Positions 1 through 6,011 of a DNA stretch of 10,463 nt are shown piece by piece. The DNA lies in NCBI GenBank assembly GCA_023430425.1, contig JAEZAR010000265.1, forward strand, positions 1 to 10,463. Reading direction: 5' to 3'. The position numbers and the translations under genes are program-made. The DNA is from Actinomycetes bacterium. Its GTDB lineage: Bacteria > Actinomycetota > Actinomycetes > Actinomycetales > Cellulomonadaceae. The number at the start of each line of letters is the position of its first letter. Position 1 is the stretch's first letter. The notes below the pieces were generated by a model. That model made no database searches, was not told the DNA's origin, and worked only from the letters and a program-made list of their open reading frames with translations.

Positions 1-74
1 GGCCCGCCGAGCCGGCCGCTCCGTCGTCGCCGCCCCCGCCGCCGTCCTGGGCCTCGGAGGACCGCGAGGCCTGA
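1..74 (+). CDS. C-terminal end of an unidentified protein (partial)
   Basis: The frame that begins at base 3 is open from the left edge to a TGA at 72-74. Nearly every codon ends in G or C. It would encode the tail PAEPAAPSSPPPPPSWASEDREA (written here only as a short proline-rich end). Such low-complexity, proline/alanine-rich tails are common at the C-termini of actinobacterial proteins, but no family can be recognised from 23 residues. The strong hairpin that starts 14 bases after the stop fits the end of a transcription unit. The other two plus frames are also open here, so the frame choice rests on third-position bias and terminator placement only. Confidence 0.4.
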   Translation, partial: PAEPAAPSSPPPPPSWASEDREA

Positions 75-87
75 CCGACGCACCCTC

Positions 88-112
88 GGGCCCGCGTTCC
101 CGGCGCGGGCCC
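88..112 (+). terminator. GC-rich hairpin terminator after the left-edge gene
   Basis: GGGCCCGCG (88-96) and CGCGGGCCC (104-112) form a perfect 9-bp stem with a 7-nt loop. No T-tract follows, as is usual in high-GC actinobacteria. It sits between the stop at 74 and the VOC gene at 222, so it probably ends transcription of the left-edge gene. A second, imperfect version (107-115 with 122-130, one mismatch) follows at once because the element is built of repeats. Confidence 0.6.
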
Positions 113-136
113 GCGTTCCCGCGCGGACCCGCGTCC
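88..136. repeat. Tandem 19-bp direct repeat, two good copies and one decayed copy
   Basis: GGGCCCGCGTTCCC occurs at 88-101 and again at 107-120, giving a 19-bp period. A third degenerate copy (GGACCCGCGTCC, 125-136) follows. The repeat creates two overlapping hairpins, one of them perfect, so it probably arose by duplication of a terminator arm. Confidence 0.7.
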
Positions 137-164
137 AGGGCTCCCCCGTGTCGGACGCCCTGGC

Positions 165-170
165 TAGCGT
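165..170 (+). promoter_or_regulatory. Candidate -10 box of the VOC gene
   Basis: TAGCGT at 165-170 fits the actinobacterial TANNNT -10 pattern and would start a transcript about 45 bases before the ATG at 222. No convincing -35 hexamer is visible 16-19 bases upstream. This is a weak call based on one hexamer and its position. Confidence 0.3.
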
Positions 171-221
171 GGAAGGCCTCGCAGCCGCAGGGGAGCGGCT
201 GACCGACGGAAGGTCCCGGAC

Positions 222-605
222 ATGGCCCACGGCGACATCACCCACATCGACATCCCCGTCCACGATCTCGAGGCGGCGACGGCCTTCTACGGTCGGATCT
301 TCGGCTGGCAGATCGCGGAGGTGCCCGGCTTCGAGGGCTACCCGATGTGGCAGGCACCCAACCAGGTCTCCGGTGGCGGGCTGGCACCCCGCAGCGACAC
401 GTTCACGGCACCCCGCAGCTACGTCGAGGTCGACTCGATCGACGACGTGCTCCGTCAGGTGACCGAGCTGGGCGGCCGGGTCGCGATGGAGAAGGCCCCG
501 ATCGACGCCACCAGCTGGTGGGCCTCGTTCGTCGACCCCGATGGCAACGAGATCGGGCTGTTCGAGGGGCGGACGGGCGGCGGCCAGGAGGACGAGGCGG
601 GCTGA
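222..605 (+). CDS. VOC (glyoxalase/bleomycin-resistance fold) family protein
   Basis: The 127-residue protein matches the one-domain vicinal-oxygen-chelate fold. It opens with a beta strand carrying His8 (ITHIDIPVHDLEAATAFYGRIFGW), which is the typical first strand and 'FYxxxFGW' helix. It ends with the family's closing strand, DPDGNEIGLFE, where Glu115 is the usual second metal ligand. Proteins of this size usually work as dimers, binding a metal or a small ligand between paired domains. The substrate cannot be read from sequence, and members range from isomerases to dioxygenases and resistance proteins. The ATG is preceded by GGAAGG at 8-nt spacing. The acidic, glycine-rich tail after residue 117 looks disordered. 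The gene stands alone between a terminator and a convergent neighbour. Confidence 0.9.
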   Translation: MAHGDITHIDIPVHDLEAATAFYGRIFGWQIAEVPGFEGYPMWQAPNQVSGGGLAPRSDTFTAPRSYVEVDSIDDVLRQVTELGGRVAMEKAPIDATSWWASFVDPDGNEIGLFEGRTGGGQEDEAG

Positions 606-608
606 CCC

Positions 609-629
609 GGCGGCTCGTCCGGCGCCGCC
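609..629. terminator. Possible shared hairpin between two convergent genes
   Basis: GGCGGC (609-614) and GCCGCC (624-629) can pair around a 9-nt loop in the 40-bp gap between the convergent VOC and oxidoreductase stop codons. A 6-bp all-GC stem is modest and could arise by chance at this base composition. The position between converging genes is the main support. Confidence 0.35.
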
Positions 630-645
630 CGCGCGGGAGGTCCTG

Positions 646-1569
646 TCAGGGAGTGCCCGTCACCCCTGCCGGGCGCCCGCGACCGGCGGCCACGGTCGCG
701 CGCACCGCGGGGGCGACCTCGCGACCGAAGACCTCGATGGCGCGTGGGTCGTCGCCCTGGAGCACGAACACGCTGAACCCGTGCTCGAGCGCCAGGGCGG
801 CGAGCTGCTCGGACCACTGCTCCGGGGGTCCGACGAGCAGCCGGTCCGTGCGGTCCGTCGTCAGCTCGCCCGCCACGTTGAGCACCCGGCGCACGTCGGC
901 GGGGTCCCGGCCGGCCCCCGCCGCGGCGTCGTCGATCGCGGCGTTGCCGCGCGCGAGCGCGTCGAGGGAGTCGTAGTACGGCAGCGAGGGCAGCCAGCCG
1001 TCGGCGAGCCGGCCGATCAGGCGCAGCATCCGTGGACCGTAGGCCCCCACCCAGATGCCGACGTCGTGCGCCGGCGCGGGACCGCGCTTGGCGCCGTCGA
1101 GGCGGTAGGTGCCGCCCTCGAGCACCAGCCGCTCGCGGTTCCCGACGTCCCACAGCGCCCGGACGACGGCGATCGCCTCCTCCAGAGCGGTCACCGCCTC
1201 ACCCGGGGTCCGCCGGGGGCCGCCCATGGCCGCGATCGCGTCCCAGTAGGCGCCCGCGCCGATCCCCAGCTCGACGCGGCCGCCGCTGAGCAGGTCCAGG
1301 CTGGCGACCGCGCGGGCCAGCACGGCCGGGTGGCGCAGGGGCAGGTTCGCGACGTTCGGCACCACGCGCACCCGCTCGGTCCTGGCCGCGACCCACGACA
1401 GCAGCGTCCAGGTGTCCAGGAACCGCGGCTGGTACGGGTGGTCCTGGAACGTGACCAGGTCGAGGCCCGCCCGCTCGGTCGCGACGGCCAGCCCGACGGT
1501 GCGCCCGGGGTCGGCCGCCAGCGGCGTGACGAACGTGCCGAACGCCAGGTCGTGCCCGTAGTCGCCCAT
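646..1569 (-). CDS. LLM-class (luciferase-like) flavin-dependent oxidoreductase
   Basis: The 307-residue protein has the F420/FMN-dependent luciferase-like TIM-barrel signature. An N-terminal strand (GHDLAFGTFVTPLA, about 5-18) is followed by 'TERAGLDLVTFQDHPYQPRFLDT' (31-53), by 'VANLPLRHPAVLARAVASLDLLSGGRVELGIGAG' (73-106, the family hallmark) and by a C-terminal 'DGWLPSLPYY' segment (190-199). In actinobacteria such enzymes often use F420 or FMN to oxidise or reduce small molecules; the substrate is unknown. Upstream in-frame starts exist (to 1641), but homology in this family begins at the MGDYGHDLAFG start, so 1569 is preferred although no clear Shine-Dalgarno precedes it. It diverges from the cyclase gene. 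The N-terminal His and the hallmark loop are intact, so it is probably active. Confidence 0.92.
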   Translation of the reverse strand: MGDYGHDLAFGTFVTPLAADPGRTVGLAVATERAGLDLVTFQDHPYQPRFLDTWTLLSWVAARTERVRVVPNVANLPLRHPAVLARAVASLDLLSGGRVELGIGAGAYWDAIAAMGGPRRTPGEAVTALEEAIAVVRALWDVGNRERLVLEGGTYRLDGAKRGPAPAHDVGIWVGAYGPRMLRLIGRLADGWLPSLPYYDSLDALARGNAAIDDAAAGAGRDPADVRRVLNVAGELTTDRTDRLLVGPPEQWSEQLAALALEHGFSVFVLQGDDPRAIEVFGREVAPAVRATVAAGRGRPAGVTGTP

Positions 1570-1678
1570 GCCCGGGCAACGGCGGCAGCGCGGACCGTGT
1601 TCCGGGCGCGGGCGTCCGGGCATCCGGGTGATCTGCGGCAACGGCGCTTCACCTGCCGGAAACCCGGCCGATAAGCCA

Positions 1679-1686
1679 GGTGGAGG
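1679..1686 (+). promoter_or_regulatory. Ribosome binding site that fixes the cyclase start at 1692
   Basis: GGTGGAGG lies 5 bases before the ATG at 1692. An in-frame GTG at 1680 lies inside this Shine-Dalgarno sequence, so it is unlikely to be the real start and the longer reading should be rejected. Confidence 0.75.
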
Positions 1687-1691
1687 CCCTC

Positions 1692-3128
1692 ATGCCCGTG
1701 GCGCGAACGTCCGGGGGCGCCCGCACGGGGGCGCTCGCCGTCGCCCTGCTGTGCCTCCTGGCGCTGCGCCTCGCGCTCGGCACGAGCCCTGCCGGCCTGG
1801 TGCTGGACGCCGCGACGGCACTCGTCGCCGCGGCGGGGACCGTCCGGGCAGCCCGGCAGGCGCGCGCGGGGCGCAGCCGCTGCGGCTGGCGTCTCGAGAC
1901 GGCGTCCGTCGCCCTGTGGCTGCTCGCGCCCCTGGCGTGGCTCACCGGCGTGCCCGAGGCGGTCGCGACCGTCGGACGGGTGGGGTTCGTCGTCGCCTGC
2001 GGCGCCGCGTGGTGGCTCACGTCGCTGGGGCGGCAGACGTGGTCACGCCTGCGGCTGGTCGTCGACGGCGCACTGACCGGGGCGTCGGCCTTCGTCGTGA
2101 CGTGGTCCCTCACCCTCGAGGAGGTCTGGGCGGCGGAGGGCGGCGGCCTGCCGGGGACGCTCGCCGTGGCCCTGCCGCTCGGGGCGACCGCCGTCGCGGC
2201 CCTGGCCACCGGCGTCGCCCTGACGGAGATCCCTCGGGCCCGGCGCGGGATGCCGCGGATGTACGTCCTCGGGCTGCTCGTGGTGGCCGGGTCCGACGTC
2301 GTGTCCGGGCTCGGCGGGACGCCGGTGTGGGCGGTCGGGTTCGGCTGCATCGCGGTGGCGACCACCCTGTACCGCGGCACCTCGCAGCGCCGGGAGGTGG
2401 TCAGCACCGACCGCCGCCTCTCCTACGCCCCGTACGCGCTCCTCCTGCCGGCCGTCGTCACCGTCACCGTCCAGTACCTCGGCCCCGGCGTCCCGCCTCC
2501 CGAGGCGATGACCGCCGCGGTCATGGGCGCGCTGCTCGTGGTGCGCCAGCAGGCGACGCTCACCGAGAACCGCCTGCTCGTCGAACGGCTCGAGGCCACC
2601 GAGCAGCGCCTACGCCACCAGGCCATGCACGACTCGCTGACGGGGCTCGGCGGCCGGGCGCTCCTGCACGAGCGCCTCGGTGCGGCCGTCGCGCGGCACC
2701 GCCGCGACGGCACGCCGCTCGCCGTCGTCTTCGTCGACCTCGACGACTTCAAGCTCGTCAACGACACCTTCGGGCACGCGGCGGGGGACGACGTGCTCGT
2801 CGAGATCGCCGGCCGGCTGCGCCGGGCCCTCCAGCCGCTGGCCGACGGCGCGGCGGCGTTCCGCATGAGCGGCGACGAGTTCGCGGTGCTGCTCCAGGGG
2901 CCGGCCGCACGGTCGGCGCACAAGACGGCCGAGGTGGTGCTCGACGCGATCTGCGCGCCCGTGCGCACCACCGGCGAGGACGTCGTCGTCGGCGGGAGCG
3001 TGGGCGTGGCCCGGGCGAACGGGCCCGCGACCGAGGCGTCCGCGCTGCTGCGCGCCGCCGACGTCGCGATGTACGGCGTCAAGCACGGCGGCAAGGGCGG
3101 CATCGCAGAGGCGCCCGCCCTGGTCTGA
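1692..3128 (+). CDS. Membrane-bound GGDEF-domain protein (SGDEF variant), probable diguanylate cyclase
   Basis: The 478-residue protein has an N-terminal half (about 13-286) of eight to ten hydrophobic segments. A short amphipathic linker (288-309) follows, then a C-terminal GGDEF domain (about 311-475). The domain opens with the usual 'HDSLTGLGGRALL' (313-325) and carries Asp349 in 'VDLDDFKLVND' (metal), Asn357 and Asp366 (guanine contacts) and SGDEF at 393-397. Cyclases of this family join two GTP into cyclic di-GMP. The first Gly of GGDEF is Ser here; SGDEF and AGDEF variants with activity are known, so catalysis is plausible. The product-inhibition I-site (RxxD five residues before the motif) is absent: those positions read ADGA. 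No EAL domain is present. The membrane half probably senses a signal in or near the membrane. A strong terminator follows the gene. Confidence 0.9.
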   Translation: MPVARTSGGARTGALAVALLCLLALRLALGTSPAGLVLDAATALVAAAGTVRAARQARAGRSRCGWRLETASVALWLLAPLAWLTGVPEAVATVGRVGFVVACGAAWWLTSLGRQTWSRLRLVVDGALTGASAFVVTWSLTLEEVWAAEGGGLPGTLAVALPLGATAVAALATGVALTEIPRARRGMPRMYVLGLLVVAGSDVVSGLGGTPVWAVGFGCIAVATTLYRGTSQRREVVSTDRRLSYAPYALLLPAVVTVTVQYLGPGVPPPEAMTAAVMGALLVVRQQATLTENRLLVERLEATEQRLRHQAMHDSLTGLGGRALLHERLGAAVARHRRDGTPLAVVFVDLDDFKLVNDTFGHAAGDDVLVEIAGRLRRALQPLADGAAAFRMSGDEFAVLLQGPAARSAHKTAEVVLDAICAPVRTTGEDVVVGGSVGVARANGPATEASALLRAADVAMYGVKHGGKGGIAEAPALV

Positions 3129-3162
3129 CCGGGGCAGCCCCGCCGACCGGGCCCGGACGCAG

Positions 3163-3195
3163 GACCGCCCGGCCCCCTGGGCGGGCCGGGCGGTC
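3163..3195. terminator. Strong bidirectional terminator between the cyclase and DoxX genes
   Basis: GACCGCCCGGCC (3163-3174) pairs perfectly with GGCCGGGCGGTC (3184-3195), giving a 12-bp stem around a 9-nt loop. It lies in the 95-bp gap between the stop codons of two convergent genes and can serve both strands. A smaller GGGG/CCCC hairpin (3131-3141) sits just after the cyclase stop. Confidence 0.8.
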
Positions 3196-3223
3196 GGTCG
3201 GAGGGACGGCGAGGGTCAGCGGG

Positions 3224-3784
3224 TCAGCGGAGCCAGCTGTTGCCCACCTTGGCGCCCCACCAGCGGCCGATGCCCCACGTGTCGCCGGCGAGAGTCGTCG
3301 CGGCGATGATCAGGAGCGCGGCCTCGACCCAGTGCGACGTGGTGACCGGGTTGGTGCCACCGAGCACGAAGGGGATCTGCGTCATCCACATGAAGGCCAT
3401 CAGGAGCGTGCCCGTCACCGCGGCGATCTTCAGACCCGCACCGGTGAGCATCGCGAGACCGATGCCGAGGAGGCCGACCATGAACAGGACGTCGCCGAAC
3501 GGGTTCTGGAACACCGACTGGAAGAACCCGGCGAAGGGGCCCTCGGCGCCGCCGATGTAGCCCTGCGCGGGCGTCCCGCCGTTGAGCCAGGCGCGCTCGG
3601 CCGGCGTGCTGTAGCCGAGGCCGAACAGCTTGTCGACGAACGCCCACAGGAAGATCCAGCCGATGATGATCCGGCCGGCGGCGAGCGCGTAGCGGGCGCC
3701 GCGGGTCGTGACGATCGACTCCTGGTAGACGGTCGCGTCGGCGGCGGCCGACGTCGTTGGGGCGGGTGCGGTGGCCGTGGCCAT
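3224..3784 (-). CDS. DoxX-family membrane protein
   Basis: The 186-residue protein has a short Ala/Thr-rich cytoplasmic start. About four hydrophobic spans follow: 37-55 (IIIGWIFLWAFVDKLFG), 98-115, 119-140 and 152-166. The first span's 'R-x(3)-GWIFLWAFVDKLFGLGY' pattern, the long loop with 'GGTPAQGYIGG' and the C-terminal 'HWVEAALLII' are typical of actinobacterial DoxX proteins. DoxX takes its name from a subunit of thiosulfate:quinone oxidoreductase in archaea. In bacteria, DoxX-like proteins are linked to redox and thiol stress, and the exact reaction here is unknown. The ATG has an excellent AAAGGAGA Shine-Dalgarno (3797-3790) at 5-nt spacing, so the longer upstream reading is rejected. 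It is transcribed toward the strong terminator, probably as a single gene, under the CRP-like site noted upstream. Confidence 0.88.
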   Translation of the reverse strand: MATATAPAPTTSAAADATVYQESIVTTRGARYALAAGRIIIGWIFLWAFVDKLFGLGYSTPAERAWLNGGTPAQGYIGGAEGPFAGFFQSVFQNPFGDVLFMVGLLGIGLAMLTGAGLKIAAVTGTLLMAFMWMTQIPFVLGGTNPVTTSHWVEAALLIIAATTLAGDTWGIGRWWGAKVGNSWLR

Positions 3785-3829
3785 GTCGGTCTCCTTTGAC
3801 TGAACAGTCCGGGTCGTGCGATATCCACG

Positions 3830-3856
3830 ACGGTAGGAACGCGGAGTGCCGTTCAA
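3830..3856 (-). promoter_or_regulatory. Weak candidate promoter of the DoxX gene
   Basis: On the minus strand TTGAAC (3856-3851) and TACCGT (3835-3830) resemble a -35 and a TANNNT -10. Their 15-nt spacing is short. A start near 3823 would leave a leader of about 40 bases and would place the CRP-like palindrome at about -57. The call rests on two hexamers and is tentative. Confidence 0.25.
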
Positions 3857-3872
3857 TAGAGACCTTTGTCAC

Positions 3873-3888
3873 GGTGATGCAGGTCACA
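3873..3888. promoter_or_regulatory. CRP/GlxR-like operator upstream of the DoxX gene
   Basis: GGTGATGCAGGTCACA contains the core GTGA-N6-TCAC, with four-base half-sites that match exactly; the minus strand reads TGTGA-N6-TCACC. This is the binding pattern of the CRP/FNR superfamily (CRP, and GlxR in corynebacteria). The centre is about 97 bp upstream of the DoxX start codon and overlaps the methyltransferase stop codon region. The surrounding 3840-3890 stretch is unusually AT-rich for this window, which fits a promoter. Which regulator binds it cannot be told from sequence. Confidence 0.5.
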
Positions 3889-4426
3889 TATCGCCCCCCG
3901 CGCGCGCCACAGGACGCGGGCGACCGACGACGTGCGCACGTGGGCCGACCCGCTCGACCGTCGTTGCGAAGCCGCCCCGGTCCAGCGCCGCGCGGGCGCG
4001 TTCGCCGATCCCCCGGTCGTCGACGCCGCCGGGCGGCTCGAACCACAGGTGCACGACCCCGTCGTCCGCCACCAGGTCGCGGACGCGCGCGACGGCGGCG
4101 TCGGCGGGCGCCCCGGCCGTCCAGAACACGTTGACGTCCACGGCCAGCACGACGTCGTACGGGCGGCCGTCGCCGTGGAAGCGGGCGAGGTCCCGCTCGG
4201 CGACGTCCGCGACCCCCGCGTCGAGCCAGCGCCGCAGCCGCTTCTCGGCGTGACCGACGGCGGTGGCCGACCGGTCGAGGGCCGTCACGTGGCCGTCCGG
4301 CACGAGGGCGCACAGGAGGTCGGCGGCGACCCCCGTACCGCAGCCGACCTCGAGCACACGGGCGTCGGGCGCGAGGTCGAGCGCGTCGACGGCGAGCCTG
4401 ATGCGGTCGGGCACGGGCCGGGCCAT
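3884..4426 (-). CDS. Class I SAM-dependent methyltransferase
   Basis: The 180-residue protein has the Rossmann-fold methyltransferase order. Motif I is 'VLEVGCGTGVAADLL' (24-38), which binds S-adenosylmethionine. The acidic end of strand 2 is 'VTALDRS' (47-53), where Asp51 is expected to hold the ribose. 'DVVLAVDVNVFW' (91-102) is the post-motif strand, and 'DDGVVHLWFEPPGG' (121-134) is the strand-5 region. The length is typical of small Methyltransf_11/25-like enzymes that act on small molecules; the acceptor is unknown. The ATG at 4426 is preferred over one at 4456 because a TACGCT box sits 7 bases before it, a leaderless arrangement. The gene lies 58 bp after the AAA ATPase and could also be read through from the importer operon. 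Confidence 0.88.
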   Translation of the reverse strand: MARPVPDRIRLAVDALDLAPDARVLEVGCGTGVAADLLCALVPDGHVTALDRSATAVGHAEKRLRRWLDAGVADVAERDLARFHGDGRPYDVVLAVDVNVFWTAGAPADAAVARVRDLVADDGVVHLWFEPPGGVDDRGIGERARAALDRGGFATTVERVGPRAHVVGRPRPVARAGGDM

Positions 4427-4433
4427 GGGCGCG

Positions 4434-4439
4434 AGCGTA
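4434..4439 (-). promoter_or_regulatory. -10 box for a leaderless methyltransferase transcript
   Basis: On the minus strand TACGCT ends 7 bases before the ATG at 4426, so transcription would begin at or next to the start codon. Leaderless mRNAs with TANNNT at this distance are common in actinobacteria, and no Shine-Dalgarno is visible here. The -35 region is poor. Confidence 0.45.
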
Positions 4440-4484
4440 GGGACGGGCGCCCACACGGCCGCCGACGCCCTCGCGGGCGGGTGC

Positions 4485-5216
4485 TCAGAGCAGGTGGCGC
4501 AGGTACGCCTCGGGGGCGTCGAGGTAGCGGCGCCAGTGCCGGACCAGCGCGAGGTCCTCCCAGGCGACGGGAGCGAAGCCGTGCTCGCCGAGCTCGAGGA
4601 TCGTCGCCCCGGGTAGGGCCGTGAGGAGCGGCGAGTGGGTCGCGCACAGCACCTGCGCGTCGGCGTCGGCGAGGCGGGCGAGCAGGTCGACCAGGGCGAG
4701 GCACGACGTGAACGACAGCGCGGCCTCGGGCTCGTCCATGAGGTAGAAGCCGGTCTGGTCGAACCCGTCGGTGAGCACCTGGAGGAACGACTCGCCGTGG
4801 CTGAGGTCGTGCAGGGACGGCCGCGGGTCCTCCTGCTCCTCGGCCACCGAGTCGAGGTACGTGTACAGCCCGTGCATCGTCTCGGCGCGCAGGAAGTACC
4901 CCCAGCGGCGCGCGTACGGGTTGCGCACCACTGTCAGGCGCTCGCCGAGCGGCGACTCGGTGCGGCGCGTGGCGTGCCGCACGTTCCGGCTGCCGCCCTC
5001 GGCGTTGAGCCCGGCGGCCCCCGCCACCGCCTCCACGATGGTCGACTTGCCGCTGCCGTTCTCGCCCACGAGGAAGGTCACGCCGGGCGCGAGGTCGAGC
5101 CCCTCGCGCAGCAGCTGGGCGACGGGAGGCAGCGAGTACGGCCACGCGGCGTCGTCCCAGACGGCGTCCCCGGCGGCCTGGATGCGGCGGACCTGGCGGC
5201 GGTCGTCGGCGAGCAC
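4485..5216 (-). CDS. AAA-family ATPase of the COG3910 type
   Basis: The 243-residue soluble protein has a complete ABC-like nucleotide-binding domain: Walker A GENGSGKST (51-59), signature-like LSHGES (138-143), Walker B FYLMDEPEA (157-165) with catalytic Glu162, and a switch His194 in CATHSPLL. The 'WPYSLPPVAQL' start (25-35) and the insert with 'FLRAETMHGLYTYLD' (108-122) fit the predicted-ATPase family COG3910, whose cellular role is not established. There are no membrane spans, so it is not a transporter subunit by itself. It starts with GTG only 4 bp after the stop of the importer ATPase, without a clear Shine-Dalgarno, so its translation is probably coupled to that gene. Its place at the end of an importer operon is the only hint to its job. 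Confidence 0.88.
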   Translation of the reverse strand: MLADDRRQVRRIQAAGDAVWDDAAWPYSLPPVAQLLREGLDLAPGVTFLVGENGSGKSTIVEAVAGAAGLNAEGGSRNVRHATRRTESPLGERLTVVRNPYARRWGYFLRAETMHGLYTYLDSVAEEQEDPRPSLHDLSHGESFLQVLTDGFDQTGFYLMDEPEAALSFTSCLALVDLLARLADADAQVLCATHSPLLTALPGATILELGEHGFAPVAWEDLALVRHWRRYLDAPEAYLRHLL

Positions 5217-5220
5217 GGCG

Positions 5221-6009
5221 CTACTGGAGCAGGGTGTCGTCGAGCTCCGGGCCCTTGACCTTCTCGAACTCGGCGAGCAGCCCCTTGACCGTCATCCCGG
5301 CCTTGGCCTGCGCGTCCAGGTCGAGGACGATCCGGCCGTCGTGCATCATCACCAGCCGGTTCCCGAGGCGCAGCGCCTGGTCCATGTTGTGCGTGACCAT
5401 GAGCGTGGTGAGGCCGAAGCGGTCGACGATCTCGCCGGTGAGCCGCGTGACGAGCGCGGCCCGCTGCGGGTCCAGGGCGGCGGTGTGCTCGTCGAGCAGC
5501 AGGATCTTCGGCTCGGAGAACGTCGCCATGAGCAGCGACAGCGCCTGCCGCTGTCCGCCGGACAGCAGCCCGACCCAGTCCTCGAGACGGTCCTCGAGCC
5601 CCTGCTCCAGGGCCACGAGCTCGGCGCGGAAGCGCTCACGCTTCGCGGCGGTCACACCGAGGCGCAGGCCGCGACGCCGGCCCCGCTCGAGCGCCATCGC
5701 GAGGTTCTCCTCGATGCTCATGTGCGGCGCGGTGCCGGCGGCGGGGTTCTGGAACACGCGACCGATGTACCGGGCGCGCTGGTGGTCGCTCAGGCGCGTG
5801 ACGTCGCGCCCGTCGACGGTGACCGTGCCGCTGTCGGGCCGGAAGGTGCCCGCCACCACGTTGAGCAGGGTGGACTTGCCCGCCCCGTTGGAGCCGATCA
5901 CCGTGACGAACTCGCCCGGGGCGAGGTGCAGGCTCACGCCACGCAGCGCGGGGCGGGCGTTGACGGTCCCGGGGAAGAAGGTCATGGAGACGTCGGCGAC
6001 GGTGAGCAC
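5221..6009 (-). CDS. ABC importer ATP-binding protein (COG1101 type)
   Basis: The 262-residue protein has Walker A GSNGAGKST (39-47), Q-loop Gln87 in VFQNP, signature LSGGQ (149-153), Walker B ILLLDE (169-174) and H-loop His207. The Walker B is followed by HTAALDP rather than the usual PTAALDP, a mark of the COG1101 family that partners COG4120 permeases and COG2984 binding proteins. It powers the importer encoded by the two upstream genes, at the inner face of the membrane. The start is the GTG at 6009: AAGGAGG (6023-6017) sits 7 bases before it, inside the end of the permease gene, and the ATG/GTG-like codons further upstream are part of the permease. It is separated from the permease by only 2 bp. 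Confidence 0.93.
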   Translation of the reverse strand: MLTVADVSMTFFPGTVNARPALRGVSLHLAPGEFVTVIGSNGAGKSTLLNVVAGTFRPDSGTVTVDGRDVTRLSDHQRARYIGRVFQNPAAGTAPHMSIEENLAMALERGRRRGLRLGVTAAKRERFRAELVALEQGLEDRLEDWVGLLSGGQRQALSLLMATFSEPKILLLDEHTAALDPQRAALVTRLTGEIVDRFGLTTLMVTHNMDQALRLGNRLVMMHDGRIVLDLDAQAKAGMTVKGLLAEFEKVKGPELDDTLLQ

Positions 6010-6011
6010 CC

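Noticed and set aside
1575..1646. GGCAACGGCG occurring twice (1575-1584 and 1637-1646) between divergent genes
   Set aside because: Ten bases of common GC-rich composition, 62 bp apart and not symmetric; no promoter link seen.
1568..3799. A 743-codon open plus-strand frame across the cyclase gene and beyond
   Set aside because: It is an Arg/Ala/Pro-rich shadow frame of the cyclase and neighbouring genes, typical of high-GC DNA, with no domain pattern.
3785..3856. Upstream extension of the DoxX protein by 24 residues
   Set aside because: The ATG at 3784 has a perfect Shine-Dalgarno and the extension is basic and unlike the family.
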